Source: Tistrella mobilis | Lineage (GTDB): Bacteria > Pseudomonadota > Alphaproteobacteria > Tistrellales > Tistrellaceae | Direction: 5' to 3' | NCBI RefSeq assembly: GCF_041468085.1 | Contig: NZ_CP121017.1 | Coordinates: 4,623,501 to 4,687,500 of the forward strand | Length of the DNA: 64,000 nucleotides | In this document: piece after piece, positions 16,177 to 25,468 of the stretch | How positions within the stretch are numbered: the stretch's first letter is position 1 | Layout of the letters: every line of letters begins with the position of its first letter | Made by a program: the position numbers and the translations under genes | The notes under the pieces: model-generated | Told to the model about the DNA's origin: nothing | Database searches by the model: none | What the model saw: the letters and a program-made list of their open reading frames with translations, nothing else

Positions 16177-17298
16177 TCAGGCGATCCCGGCTATCGATAC
16201 GCTCACCCGCCGCCGCGGGATGCCGCCGGCATCGACCACGGCCAGATCGATTGTGCCCGCCCACCAGTCGATGTCGATCCGGCCCCAGTTTTCCAGTGGC
16301 CAGATCGGCGTCAGCCGGTTCGGTCCCGGCTCGTCGACGATCGCGAGATTGGGCAGATTGACGCTGCTCGACGTCAGCTCCGTCACCGGATAGGGCGGCC
16401 CGTCCGGCCCGGCCGCGCGGCGATAGATCGCCCCCAGATGCCGGTCGCCCGACAGCAGCACCACGCCGCCGGCACCGGTATCACGGATCAGCCGCCAGAA
16501 CCGCGCCCGCTCGTCCGGCATGCGCGACCAGCCTTCCCAGCCATGACCGTCAGCCACAAGCTGCACCGAACTGACCACAAGCCTGAGCTCTGCCGGCTGG
16601 CGGAAACAATCGGCCAGCCAGGCCCATTGATCCTCGCCCAGCATACGGGCTCCCGGTCCGGCGGGCAGATAGCGGCCGCCACCTGGGATGGCGGTCCCCT
16701 GGGGGGCCGGATGCAGAGCGGTACGGAAGCTGCGCAGATCCATCAGGATCACCTGCAGCCGGCGCCCCTCGGGCCCAAAGACGGCGGCATGGTGGAGCCC
16801 CGGCCGCATCCACCGCGGATCGCCGGCCTCGATCTGCCAGAATTTCAGGAAAAGCGCCTTCGCAGCCGCCTTGTGCGGGAAGTCTGCGCCGCCGTCGTTC
16901 ACGCCATAGTCGTGATCGTCCCAGATCGGCATCACTGCGCGGTTGCTGCGCAGAGCGGCCAGTGCCGGCCGGGTTCCGGCCAGGTCATAGGCGGCGGCAA
17001 GTTCCGCCATCGCAGGGCCGGTGACGTCGCCATAGACATTGTCGCCGGCGAAGATCGCGACCTGGGGGTCATAGGCCAGAACATGGTCGAGTGCCGGTGC
17101 CGGCCGGGCCTGATGAATGCAGGACATCAGGGCCACGCGCGAGACCGGCGCAACGGGGGTCGCAGAAGCGGCGGATGCCGCAAGCAGCCGTGCCGCGCCG
17201 GCAAGGGCCAGCCCCGCCGCACCGGCCCTGATCAGGCTGCGACGCCCGATCGGGGCGGAGGCGACCGCAGGATTATGACGGGACCGGTTGGTCGACAC
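16177..17298 (-). CDS. PhoD-like alkaline phosphatase/phosphodiesterase (Tat-exported)
   Basis: A 373-residue metallophosphatase-fold protein. The N-terminus carries a twin-arginine signal (GRRSLIRAGAAGLALAGAAR), so export as a folded metalloenzyme to the periplasm is expected. Metal-site motifs of the PhoD group: MSCIHQARP, IFAGDNVYGD, PIWDDHDYGVNDGG, ILMDLRSFR and LLSGDRHLG. The start is GTG 17298 with AAGGAGCTGG upstream. PhoD enzymes release phosphate from esters, fitting the nearby ugp genes, but many PhoD-like proteins have broader targets. It is divergent from the Kef-type antiporter gene. Confidence 0.88.
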   Translation of the reverse strand: MSTNRSRHNPAVASAPIGRRSLIRAGAAGLALAGAARLLAASAASATPVAPVSRVALMSCIHQARPAPALDHVLAYDPQVAIFAGDNVYGDVTGPAMAELAAAYDLAGTRPALAALRSNRAVMPIWDDHDYGVNDGGADFPHKAAAKALFLKFWQIEAGDPRWMRPGLHHAAVFGPEGRRLQVILMDLRSFRTALHPAPQGTAIPGGGRYLPAGPGARMLGEDQWAWLADCFRQPAELRLVVSSVQLVADGHGWEGWSRMPDERARFWRLIRDTGAGGVVLLSGDRHLGAIYRRAAGPDGPPYPVTELTSSSVNLPNLAIVDEPGPNRLTPIWPLENWGRIDIDWWAGTIDLAVVDAGGIPRRRVSVSIAGIA

Positions 17299-17453
17299 GG
17301 CACCAGCTCCTTCGCCAGCAGGGGAAGATCATTCTGGGCGATGTCGGCGTCAGACAGATGACAACAGCGGCCCGGCGTGATTTTGCGGTTGACGCCGCCC
17401 CGGCGCTGCTGTTCTGGAACAGGATACCCCATCGCCACCGGAAGTTCCTGCCC

Positions 17454-19181
17454 ATGAGCCAGCTCGGCCCGCTCGTCGACATCGTCACGGCACTTGCCGC
17501 CGCCGTGGTCATCGTGCCGGTGTCGATCCGTATCGGCGCCTCGCCGGTGCTGGGCTATCTGGCCACGGGCCTGGCGGTCGGCCCCCATGGCTTCGGCCTG
17601 GTCGAAGAGGGCCCGGCGCTGCATCTCTTCGCCGAATTTGGCGTGGTCTTCCTGCTGTTCTCGATCGGCCTCGAACTCTCTTTCGAACGCATCCGGACCA
17701 TGCGGCGCCTGGCGCTGGGGCTGGGGGCCGCCCAGGTGGTGGTGACTGCCGCCGTCATCGCGGCGATCGGCACGGCGCTGGGCCTGGCGCCGATGACCGC
17801 GGGCATTCTGGGCTGCGCCCTCGCGCTCTCCTCCACCGCCGTGGTGCTGCAGTTGATGGTGGAGCGCGGTGAACAGGTCACCCGCATCGGCCGGGTCGCC
17901 ATCGCCGTGCTGCTGTTCCAGGATCTGGCGGTGGTGCCGATGCTGGCGGCTCTTCCCCTGCTCGGTGCACCGGGAGAAGATGCCCTGATGGCGCTGGGCC
18001 TGGCGGTGGTCAAGGCGGCGGTGGCACTGGCCGGCATCTCGCTGGCCGGCCGCTATCTGTCGCAGCCGGCTTTCCGGCGGATCGCGGCGCTGCGCAACCC
18101 GGACGTCTTCATGGGGGCCACCCTGCTGGTGGTGCTGGGCACCGCTTTGCTGACCGCGCTTGCCGGCATGTCGCTGGCGCTCGGGGCCTTCCTGGCCGGC
18201 GCCCTGCTGGCCGGCACCGCCTTCCGGCACCAGATCGAAGGCGACATCGAGCCGGTACGCGGCCTGTTTCTGGGTGTGTTCTTCCTGTCGGTGGGCATGG
18301 GCATCGATCTGGCGCTGGTTCTGCGCGAACTGCCGCTGGTGCTGGGGCTGACCGCGGGGCTGATCCTGGTCAAGGCGGCGGTGCTGGGCGGCCTTGCCCG
18401 CGGCTTCGCCCTGCCGGTCTCTCTGTCGGTGCGATCAGGCCTGCTGCTCGCCCAGGGCGGCGAATTCGCTTTCGTGGTCATGGCGACCGCCGGCAGCTTC
18501 GGCCTGATCGCCCCGGCCGAAGCGGCGCCGATCGTGGCCGCCGTGGCCTTCTCCATGGCGCTGACGCCGCTTCTGGATGCCGCGGGCCGGCGGCTGGAAC
18601 AGCTGCTCACCCCGCCCGTGGCGACGCCCCAGACGGCACTCGGCGACGAGGCCGCCGATCTTGAGGAACATGTGCTGGTGCTGGGCTTCGGCCGGGTCGG
18701 CCGGACTTTGGCCCATGTGCTGGAAAACAGCCGCCGCCCCTATCTGGCGCTCGATCTGGACAGCGAGCGGGTGACCCAGGGCCGCGGCCAGGGCCACAAC
18801 GTCTTTTTCGGCAACGGCGCCCGCCGCGACGTGCTGCGCGCCGCCGGCATCGAACGCGCCACGGCCGTGGTGGTGACCATCGACAATGCCGGCGCGGCCG
18901 AGCGTGCGGTCAGGACCATCCGCCATGCCGCGCCGGGGGTGCAGATCATCGCCCGCGCCCACGACACCCGCCACGCCGATCGGCTGCGTGTCGCCGGCGC
19001 CGATCGCGTGTTGCCCGAGACCATCGAGGCGAGCCTGATGCTCGCTGCCGCGACCCTCGACGCCGTCGGCCAGTCTGCCGAGGAAACAGAAGCCTGTCTC
19101 GGCCAGCTCAGGGCCGACGGCTACGCCCAATTGCTGCCGTTGATCGTCGGCCGCAATCAGGACGACGGCGGCAGCCACTGA
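17454..19181 (+). CDS. CPA2-family cation:proton antiporter, Kef-type with RCK domain
   Basis: A 575-residue membrane protein. The N-terminal about 390 residues contain about twelve hydrophobic segments of the Na+/H+ exchanger fold (for example GASPVLGYLATGLAVGPHGF, FGVVFLLFSIGLELSFERI, GCALALSSTAVVLQLMVERG). The C-terminal part is a TrkA_N/RCK domain with Rossmann motif LVLGFGRVGRTLAHVLE and following acidic LALDLDSERV. KefB/KefC relatives exchange K+ for H+ and are gated by glutathione adducts or NADH. I start at ATG 17454; earlier codons lack a family match. It lacks an RCK_C domain, as KefC does. Transported ion inferred. Confidence 0.9.
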   Translation: MSQLGPLVDIVTALAAAVVIVPVSIRIGASPVLGYLATGLAVGPHGFGLVEEGPALHLFAEFGVVFLLFSIGLELSFERIRTMRRLALGLGAAQVVVTAAVIAAIGTALGLAPMTAGILGCALALSSTAVVLQLMVERGEQVTRIGRVAIAVLLFQDLAVVPMLAALPLLGAPGEDALMALGLAVVKAAVALAGISLAGRYLSQPAFRRIAALRNPDVFMGATLLVVLGTALLTALAGMSLALGAFLAGALLAGTAFRHQIEGDIEPVRGLFLGVFFLSVGMGIDLALVLRELPLVLGLTAGLILVKAAVLGGLARGFALPVSLSVRSGLLLAQGGEFAFVVMATAGSFGLIAPAEAAPIVAAVAFSMALTPLLDAAGRRLEQLLTPPVATPQTALGDEAADLEEHVLVLGFGRVGRTLAHVLENSRRPYLALDLDSERVTQGRGQGHNVFFGNGARRDVLRAAGIERATAVVVTIDNAGAAERAVRTIRHAAPGVQIIARAHDTRHADRLRVAGADRVLPETIEASLMLAAATLDAVGQSAEETEACLGQLRADGYAQLLPLIVGRNQDDGGSH

Positions 19182-19204
19182 TCGGCGGGGCCACGTCGCG
19201 GAGC

Positions 19205-19897
19205 TTACACCGGCTTGAAATCGTCGCTTTCGGCGTCATACGCCATCAGCTGAGCACGGCCGATATCGTAATACCAGCCATGGAGCTGAAGCGTCCCCTG
19301 CTCCAGCCGCTCGGCGATCCAGGGGAAGGTGGCGAGGTTCTTCAGCGACACCTTGATCGATTCGAGTTCGCAGAGATGCTGGTGCTCGTGGGCATCGACA
19401 TGGGCGTGATCATGCAGCACCTGCTCACGCACGCCGTCGATCTGCGACATCCAGACGTCGATGAAATCGGTGCTGGGCTGGGTCGGATCGCGCTGCAGCA
19501 GGGCCCGGATGCCGCCACAGCCGGCATGGCCCATCACCACGATGTGTTCGACCTTCAGCCCGTCGACCGCGAATTCCAGCGCCGCCGAAGTGCCGTGGCG
19601 GGCGCCGTCGGGCTCGAAGGGCGGCACCAGATTGGCCACGTTGCGCAGAATGAACAGATCGCCCGGATCGGCGGAGGTGATGATCGCGGGATCGACGCGA
19701 CTGTCACAACAGCCGATCACCATGACCTTGGGGGTCTGCTGGCGGGCCAGCTTTTCGAAGAACTCCGGCCGGGTCTGCATGGCATCGTCGCGAAAGCGGC
19801 GAAAGCCGTCGATCACCTTCTCGAGCGCGTTCAATATCGTCTCCTCGGGCATCCACGGTACCGCATGCGGTACCGTCTGGCTCTGGACTTCCCCCAT
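19205..19897 (-). CDS. Beta-class carbonic anhydrase
   Basis: A 230-residue zinc enzyme that hydrates CO2 to bicarbonate. Active-site residues are visible: Cys63, Asp65 and Arg67 in IGCCDSRVDP, and His124 and Cys127 in MGHAGCGGIRALL. FILRNVANLVPPFEPDG and GTSAALEFAVDGLKVEHIVV are family-typical. ATG 19897 has GGAGAG immediately upstream; a second in-frame ATG at 19852 is closer to the usual family N-terminus but has a poor ribosome-binding site. Codons 8-15 include a perfect 22-bp palindrome. The gene is single, convergent with the Kef gene. Confidence 0.95.
   Translation of the reverse strand: MGEVQSQTVPHAVPWMPEETILNALEKVIDGFRRFRDDAMQTRPEFFEKLARQQTPKVMVIGCCDSRVDPAIITSADPGDLFILRNVANLVPPFEPDGARHGTSAALEFAVDGLKVEHIVVMGHAGCGGIRALLQRDPTQPSTDFIDVWMSQIDGVREQVLHDHAHVDAHEHQHLCELESIKVSLKNLATFPWIAERLEQGTLQLHGWYYDIGRAQLMAYDAESDDFKPV
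19855..19876. repeat. Perfect 22-bp palindrome at the carbonic anhydrase N-terminus
   Basis: Arms of 11 bp (ACGGTACCGCA, 19855-19865, and its exact complement 19866-19876) meet without a spacer. With the ATG at 19897 the palindrome encodes residues 8-15 (in-frame TVPHAVPW region); with the alternative ATG at 19852 it would lie 3 bp before the start codon. It could be an operator or a translation-limiting hairpin. Confidence 0.6.
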
Positions 19898-20091
19898 CTC
19901 TCCAGCCTTCTAGATAGCATCGCCCCCCAGGCGGCGAAAGTCCCCGCCTTGCGCAGTGGTGCAACGCCATCGGCGGGCGATATCACGCTGCGGTAACATC
20001 GCCGCCACGAAACCGTCAAAAGGCCACGGTAGAACCGCGACCAGTCGACGGTTCTGCACCCTCGTCTCAACCGTCGATCCGGTGACCCATC

Positions 20092-20874
20092 ATGAGCACA
20101 TCCGACGCCGTGTCCCGTCCTGCTTCACGCGCCAGCCTGCCCGCCGGCTTCGTCATCGGCCATCGCGGCGCAAGCGGTCATGCGCCCGAGAACACGCTGC
20201 CGGCGATCCGCCGCGCGGCGGAGCTGGGTGCGCCGATGGTGGAATTCGACGTGAAGCTCACCCGTTCCGGCGTGCCGGTGCTGCTCCATGACGACCGGGT
20301 GGAGCGAACCACCGACGGCCGCGGCCCGGCTGCGGGCTTCGAGCTGGCGGCGCTCAAGGCACTGGATGCCGGCGCCTGGTTCGCGCCCGGTTTCGCCGGC
20401 ACCCGCATTCCGACCCTGGCCGAGGCCGTGGCGGTGCTCACCGAAACTGGTCTCGATGCCAATGTCGAGATCAAGCCCTGCCCTCATCGTGAGGCCGAAA
20501 CCGCGGCGGTGGTGGCAGAGGAGCTGCGCCGGCTCTGGCCGGCAGGCAAGCGGCCGCCGCTGCTCTCTTCCTTCGAGATGGCCTCGCTCCGCACCGCGCT
20601 GAGCGTCGCCCCCGAACTGCCGCGGGCCCTGCTGTTCGAAGGCCTGCCCGCCCCCCGCACCCTGGAGGCGCTGGTGGGGGAGCTGCGCCCCGCCGCCCTG
20701 CATCTGTGGGAGCGGGTGATCGACAAAGGCCTTGTGGCCTGGGCGCGCATGCGCGGCCTCGACCTCAGGGCCTGGACGGTCAACGACCCCGCCCGCGCCG
20801 CATATCTGCACGCCCTTGGCGTCACCGCCGTGTTCACCGATTTCCCCGACCGGATGCTGTCCGGGGCAGGCTGA
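20092..20874 (+). CDS. ugpQ: Glycerophosphodiester phosphodiesterase
   Basis: A 260-residue GDPD enzyme that cleaves deacylated phospholipids to glycerol-3-phosphate and an alcohol. Catalytic motifs: FVIGHRGASGHAPENTLPAI (general His and substrate Arg/Glu), MVEFDVKLTRSGVPVLLHDD (metal Glu/Asp and second His) and DANVEIKP. No signal peptide, so it acts in the cytoplasm like UgpQ. It is the first gene of a co-directional set with ugpB, A, E and C, whereas in E. coli ugpQ is last. The arrangement supports uptake of glycerophosphodiesters followed by hydrolysis. Confidence 0.93.
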   Translation: MSTSDAVSRPASRASLPAGFVIGHRGASGHAPENTLPAIRRAAELGAPMVEFDVKLTRSGVPVLLHDDRVERTTDGRGPAAGFELAALKALDAGAWFAPGFAGTRIPTLAEAVAVLTETGLDANVEIKPCPHREAETAAVVAEELRRLWPAGKRPPLLSSFEMASLRTALSVAPELPRALLFEGLPAPRTLEALVGELRPAALHLWERVIDKGLVAWARMRGLDLRAWTVNDPARAAYLHALGVTAVFTDFPDRMLSGAG

Positions 20875-20971
20875 CCCCCCGCCCGCTGCCGCAGACGATC
20901 CGGTCGACCCGCACCTGTCCCCAAGACCGACCCCGGAAGACAGCACCTCCGGACCCTCAGGGAGCGTCGTC

Positions 20972-22300
20972 ATGAACAAGACCTGGATCGTTGCCGCGGC
21001 CGTGGCCGCCAGCTTCACCGTCGGCGGTTTCGCCGGCGCCGCCGATGCCGCCACCAAGGTGGAATGGTGGCATGCCATGGGCGGTGAGCTTGGCCAGAAG
21101 GTCGAGCAGATCGCCAAGGACTTCAACGCCGGCCAGTCGGATTACGAGATCGTCCCGGTCTACAAGGGCAATTATGCCGAAACCATGACCGGCGCGATCG
21201 CCGCCTTCCGCGCCGGCCAGCAGCCCGCGATCGTGCAGGTCTTCGAGGTCGGCACCGCCACCATGATGGCGGCCAAGGGTGCCGTGAAGCCGGTTTACGA
21301 GGTGATGGAAGAGGCCGGCGAGCCCTTCGATCCCAAGGCCTATCTCCAGGCGGTGACCGGCTATTACAGCACCACCGACGGCCGCATGCTGTCGATGCCG
21401 TTCAACAGCTCGACGACGGTCATGTATGTCAATCTCGACGCCGCGAAGAAGGTCGGCATCGACTACAAGACCGATCTCGCCACCTGGGAACAGGTCGGCG
21501 ACTACATCAAGAAGGCGCAGGCGGCGGGCTATACCTGCGGCCTGACCACCGGCTGGCCGTCCTGGGCCCAGCTTGAGAACTTCTCGGCCTGGCACAACCT
21601 GCCCTTCGCCACGAAGCAGAATGGTTTCGGCGGCTTCGACACCGAACTGGCCTTCAACGGCCCGGTGCAGGTGAAGCATCTGGAGACGCTGGGTGAATGG
21701 CAGAAGACCAAGGCCTTCGACTATGGCGGACGCCGCAGCGATGCACGCCCGAAGTTCATCTCGGGCGAATGCGTGCTCTATATCGACAGCTCCGCGTCAC
21801 TCGCCGGCATCCGTAATGGCGTCAAGGACTTCACCTTCGGCGTGACCATGTTGCCCTACTGGAAGAGCGCGGTCGAAAAGCCCCAGAACTCGATCATCGG
21901 CGGCGCCAGCCTCTGGGTGCTGAACGGCAAGCCGGCCGAAGAGTACAAGGGCGTCGCGAAGTTCTTCAGCTACCTGTCGTCGCCCGAGGTTCAGGCCGAC
22001 TGGCACCTGTTCACCGGCTATCTGCCGATCACCAATGCGGCCTATGAATATGCCAAGAAGCAGGGGGCCTACGAGAAGACCCCGGATGCCGAGGTCTCGA
22101 TCCTGCAGATGAACCTCAACCCGCCGACCGAGAACTCGAAGGGCCTGCGTCTCGGTAACTTCGTCCAGATCCGCGACGTGATCGAGGAAGAGATGGAGCA
22201 GGTCTTCGCCGGCAAGAAGACCGCCAAGGCCGCGCTCGACGACGCCAAGGCGCGTGGCGACGAGCTGCTGCGCCGGTTCGAGCGGACCGCCGGCAACTGA
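20972..22300 (+). CDS. ugpB: sn-Glycerol-3-phosphate ABC transporter, periplasmic binding protein
   Basis: A 442-residue extracytoplasmic binding protein. A Sec signal peptide (KTWIVAAAVAASFTVGGFAG, cleaved near ADA-AT) is followed by VEWWHAMGGELGQKVEQIAK, the UgpB-type N-terminus, and by MPFNSSTTVMYVN and GWPSWAQLENFSAWHNLPFA, which match the ligand-site regions of UgpB. ATG 20972 follows AGGGAG. It delivers glycerol-3-phosphate and glycerophosphodiesters to the UgpAE permease. A strong stem-loop after its stop probably sets higher expression of this gene than of the permeases. Confidence 0.93.
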   Translation: MNKTWIVAAAVAASFTVGGFAGAADAATKVEWWHAMGGELGQKVEQIAKDFNAGQSDYEIVPVYKGNYAETMTGAIAAFRAGQQPAIVQVFEVGTATMMAAKGAVKPVYEVMEEAGEPFDPKAYLQAVTGYYSTTDGRMLSMPFNSSTTVMYVNLDAAKKVGIDYKTDLATWEQVGDYIKKAQAAGYTCGLTTGWPSWAQLENFSAWHNLPFATKQNGFGGFDTELAFNGPVQVKHLETLGEWQKTKAFDYGGRRSDARPKFISGECVLYIDSSASLAGIRNGVKDFTFGVTMLPYWKSAVEKPQNSIIGGASLWVLNGKPAEEYKGVAKFFSYLSSPEVQADWHLFTGYLPITNAAYEYAKKQGAYEKTPDAEVSILQMNLNPPTENSKGLRLGNFVQIRDVIEEEMEQVFAGKKTAKAALDDAKARGDELLRRFERTAGN

Positions 22301-22321
22301 TCACCTGAAGATCCGTGCAGC

Positions 22322-22356
22322 CGGCCCGTGCGGGGGGTGCTCCCCCGCACGGGCCG
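22322..22356. terminator. Intercistronic stem-loop between ugpB and ugpA
   Basis: CGGCCCGTGCGGGGG (22322-22336) pairs perfectly with 22342-22356 around GTGCT, a 15-bp GC-rich stem with no T tract. Such structures after binding-protein genes usually protect the upstream message or give partial termination, so that ugpB product exceeds permease. Confidence 0.6.
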
Positions 22357-22396
22357 CGTCGCTTCGTATCCCATCCACCCGGAACCCGTCCGCCCC

Positions 22397-23284
22397 ATGG
22401 CCACCCGCTCGCTCTTTCGCGGCAGAGCCCTGCCGCTTGCCCTGGTCGCGCCCCAGATCGCCATCACCCTGATCTTCTTCGTCTGGCCTGCGGCCCAGGC
22501 GCTGAAACAGTCGATGCTGATCGAGGACGCCTTCGGCTTCGGCTCGGAATTCGTCTGGTTCGAGAATTTCGAAAGCGTGCTGACCGATCCCGGCTATCAC
22601 AACGCGATCGCGGTTACGGCGCTGTTCAGCATCGGCGTGATGCTGGTCTCGCTGAGCCTGGGTCTGCTGCTGGCGGCGCTGGTCGACGGGGTCACCTCAC
22701 GACGGGCCGGTGCCGTCTACAGGGCGATCTCGGTCGCCCCCTATGCCATTGCCCCGGCGGTTGCCGGCGCGCTCTGGTTCTTCATCTTCAACCCCACGGT
22801 CGGCATCGTCACCCACTGGCTGAGCCAGGTCGGCATCGACTGGAACCATGTCCGCAACGGCGATCAGGCCCTGCTGCTGGTGATCCTCGCCGCGGCCTGG
22901 AAGCAGATCGCCTATAATTTCGTGTTTTTCCTGGCCGGGTTGCAATCCATCCCCCGCTCGCTGATCGAGGCGGCGGCGATCGATGGCGCCGGACCCGGGC
23001 GGCGCTTCGTCAGCATCGTTCTGCCCCTGCTCTCGCCCACCGCCTTCTTCCTGATGGTGGTGAACGTGACCTATGCCTTCTTCGACACCTTCCCGGTGAT
23101 TCACGCGGTCACCCAGGGCGGTCCCGGCAATGCCACCGAAACCCTGGTCTACAAGGTGTTCCGCGACGGCTTCATCGGCCTCGATCTCGGCCGGTCGGCG
23201 GCACAGTCGGTGATCCTGATGGTGGTGGTCGCCGCCATGACCGTGGTCCAGTTCCGCTGGGTCGAACGCAAGGTCCATTACTGA
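22397..23284 (+). CDS. ugpA: sn-Glycerol-3-phosphate ABC transporter, permease subunit
   Basis: A 295-residue inner-membrane permease with six hydrophobic segments. The EAA loop that contacts the ATPase reads [20 protein letters not shown]. The N-terminal helix [20 protein letters not shown] and C-terminal [20 protein letters not shown] are typical of UgpA. I start at ATG 22397 (MATRSLFRG); an upstream in-frame ATG at 22328 lies inside the intercistronic hairpin. It pairs with UgpE, whose gene begins 15 bp downstream. Confidence 0.93.
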   Translation: MATRSLFRGRALPLALVAPQIAITLIFFVWPAAQALKQSMLIEDAFGFGSEFVWFENFESVLTDPGYHNAIAVTALFSIGVMLVSLSLGLLLAALVDGVTSRRAGAVYRAISVAPYAIAPAVAGALWFFIFNPTVGIVTHWLSQVGIDWNHVRNGDQALLLVILAAAWKQIAYNFVFFLAGLQSIPRSLIEAAAIDGAGPGRRFVSIVLPLLSPTAFFLMVVNVTYAFFDTFPVIHAVTQGGPGNATETLVYKVFRDGFIGLDLGRSAAQSVILMVVVAAMTVVQFRWVERKVHY

Positions 23285-23299
23285 GCGAGGAATGCTCCC

Positions 23300-24154
23300 A
23301 TGGCCATGGTCGAAGGCGGCACCCGCTCGCGTCTCGTCCGTCATGCCCTGATCTGCGGCCTGCTCGCCGCGATCGTCTTTCCGGTCTACATCGCCTTCGT
23401 CACCTCGACCCACGAGGCCTCGACGATGCTGCAGGGCGTGATCCCGCTCCTGCCCGGCCCCGATCTGGTCCCGACCTATGCCCGCGTGCTCGCCACCGGC
23501 ATCCCGACCTTCGGCGACCTGCCGGTTGCGACCATGATGCTGAACTCGCTGGTCATGGCGCTCGGCATCGCCATCGGCAAGATCGTGATCTCCCTGCTGT
23601 CGGCCTATGCGATCGTCTTCTTCCGCTTCCCGCTCCGGATGCTGTGGTTCTGGATGATCTTCGCCACCCTGATGCTGCCGGTGGAAGTCAGGATCGTGCC
23701 GACCTTCCAGGTGGTGTCGGATCTGGGCCTGCTGAACAGTTTCGGCGGGCTGATCGTACCGCTGCTCGCCTCTGCCACCGCCACCTTCCTGTTCCGGCAG
23801 TTCTTCCTGACCATCCCCGACGAGCTGGTCGAGGCCGCACGCGTCGACGGCGCCGGACCGATCCGCTTCCTGGTCGACGTGATCCTGCCGCTCTCGCGCA
23901 CCAATATCGCAGCGCTGTTCGTGATCATGTTCGCCTATGGCTGGAATCAGTATCTCTGGCCGCTGATCGTGACCACCGACCCGCAGATGACCACGATGCT
24001 GATCGGCATCCAGCGCGCGCTGTCCGGCAGCGACGAGCTGACCCCCTGGAACCTGGTGATGGCGATGAGCCTGCTCGCCCTGCTGCCGCCGCTCGCGGTC
24101 GTGCTCGGCATGCAGCGCTGGTTCGTCAAGGGCCTGGTCGACGCAGAGAAGTAG
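23300..24154 (+). CDS. ugpE: sn-Glycerol-3-phosphate ABC transporter, permease subunit
   Basis: A 284-residue MalG-type permease. The EAA loop is [20 protein letters not shown], followed by [20 protein letters not shown] and [20 protein letters not shown], which matches UgpE. Six membrane segments are visible, beginning [20 protein letters not shown]. It forms the translocation channel with UgpA. The gene lies between ugpA and ugpC, with 71 bp before the ATPase start. Confidence 0.93.
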   Translation: MAMVEGGTRSRLVRHALICGLLAAIVFPVYIAFVTSTHEASTMLQGVIPLLPGPDLVPTYARVLATGIPTFGDLPVATMMLNSLVMALGIAIGKIVISLLSAYAIVFFRFPLRMLWFWMIFATLMLPVEVRIVPTFQVVSDLGLLNSFGGLIVPLLASATATFLFRQFFLTIPDELVEAARVDGAGPIRFLVDVILPLSRTNIAALFVIMFAYGWNQYLWPLIVTTDPQMTTMLIGIQRALSGSDELTPWNLVMAMSLLALLPPLAVVLGMQRWFVKGLVDAEK

Positions 24155-24225
24155 TCGTTGGCGGGTGTTTGACGACCCTCGTCCGTATGCGGAATCCCGT
24201 CTCAATCCGAAGGCAGACCTGTCCC

Positions 24226-25368
24226 ATGAGCACGCTGACCCTGGCCGATCTGCGCAAATCCTATGCCGACACCCCGGTCATCCATGGTGTCGATCTCGAT
24301 GTCGCCGATGGCGAATTCGTGGTGCTGGTCGGGCCGTCCGGCTGCGGCAAGTCCACTTTGCTGCGCATGGTGGCGGGTCTGGAGACGGTCACTGCCGGCC
24401 GGATCCTGATCGACGGCCGGGTGGTCAACGAGCTGGAGCCCCGGGATCGCGACATCGCGATGGTGTTCCAGAACTACGCGCTCTACCCCCATATGACCGT
24501 GTTTCAGAACATGGCCTACGGGCTCAAGATCCGCGGCATGGCCAAGGCCGACATCCGTCGGCGGGTGGACGAGGCCGCCGCCATGCTGGGCCTGGGTGCC
24601 CTGCTCGACCGCCGGCCGGCTGCCCTGTCGGGCGGTCAGCGTCAGCGGGTCGCCATGGGCCGCGCCATCGTGCGCGAGCCGAAGCTCTTCCTGTTCGACG
24701 AGCCGCTGTCCAATCTGGATGCCAAGCTCCGGGTGCAGATGCGGCTGGAGATCAAGCGCCTGCATCAGCGCCTGGGCGTCACCAGCCTCTATGTCACCCA
24801 TGATCAGGTGGAGGCGATGACCCTCGCCGACCGGCTGGTGGTGATGAATGGCGGGCGGGCGGAACAGATCGGCCGGCCGCTCGATCTTTATCTTCGGCCG
24901 GCCACCCGGTTCGTGGCCGGCTTCATCGGCTCCCCCGCCATGAACTTTATGCCGGCGGCGCTGGCCGCCGATGCAATTCTGGTTGAGGGCGACCGGCCGA
25001 TCCGCGTCGATCCGGCAGCGCTCGGCCTTGAAGGTCTGACCGGTATGGCCGGGACCGGCGCCGTGCTGGGGCTCAGGCCTGAAGACCTGCATCGCCCCGG
25101 CGCCAGTGCACTTGCCGGTGCACCGGTGCTTGAAATGGGGCTGGAGGTGATGGCGGTAGAGCCGCTGGGGGCGGACACCCTGATCCACGGCCGGCCGACC
25201 GCGCCCTGCGGCACCGCGCTCGCCGATGCGGCGGGCGAGGCCCGTGGCCTCGTCACCGCCCGTCTCGCCGGTGCGGTCGAGACGGCGCCGGGCGCGCATA
25301 TGGCCCTTCAGGCGCGGCTCGACCGGCTGCACGTCTTCGGCGGTGACGGCAGGCGCCTCGGCGCCTGA
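24226..25368 (+). CDS. ugpC: sn-Glycerol-3-phosphate ABC transporter, ATP-binding subunit
   Basis: A 380-residue MalK-type ATPase. Walker [11 protein letters not shown] (about residues 37-46), Q-loop [14 protein letters not shown], signature [14 protein letters not shown], Walker [17 protein letters not shown] and H-loop [11 protein letters not shown] are all present. A C-terminal TOBE/regulatory region of about 140 residues follows ([12 protein letters not shown]). ATG 24226 is chosen because upstream codons lie in a non-coding gap. It closes the ugp operon and converges on the mscS gene, separated by the 17-bp repeat array. Confidence 0.93.
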   Translation: MSTLTLADLRKSYADTPVIHGVDLDVADGEFVVLVGPSGCGKSTLLRMVAGLETVTAGRILIDGRVVNELEPRDRDIAMVFQNYALYPHMTVFQNMAYGLKIRGMAKADIRRRVDEAAAMLGLGALLDRRPAALSGGQRQRVAMGRAIVREPKLFLFDEPLSNLDAKLRVQMRLEIKRLHQRLGVTSLYVTHDQVEAMTLADRLVVMNGGRAEQIGRPLDLYLRPATRFVAGFIGSPAMNFMPAALAADAILVEGDRPIRVDPAALGLEGLTGMAGTGAVLGLRPEDLHRPGASALAGAPVLEMGLEVMAVEPLGADTLIHGRPTAPCGTALADAAGEARGLVTARLAGAVETAPGAHMALQARLDRLHVFGGDGRRLGA

Positions 25369-25373
25369 GCATC

Positions 25374-25468
25374 GGCGACCGGCAGGTTCAGGCGACCGGC
25401 AGGTTCAGGCGACTGGCAGGTTCAGGCGACCGGCAGGTTCAGGCGACTGGCAGGTTCAGGCGACCGGC
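25374..25468. repeat. 17-bp tandem repeat array at the mscS 3' end
   Basis: Five complete copies of GGCGACCGGCAGGTTCA start at 25374, 25391, 25408, 25425 and 25442, with a partial sixth at 25459-25468. Copies 3 and 5 carry ACT instead of ACC. On the minus strand each unit contains the last codons and stop of the mscS-like gene (gtc gcc tga), so the array looks like repeated slippage duplication of the gene end into the space before ugpC. Confidence 0.9.

Noticed and set aside
19898-20091. Pho box upstream of the ugp operon
   Set aside because: I searched the gap for paired CTGTCAT-like half-sites at 11-bp spacing and found none convincing.
25374-25468. CRISPR-like array
   Set aside because: Units are contiguous 17-mers with no spacers, and no cas genes are present.
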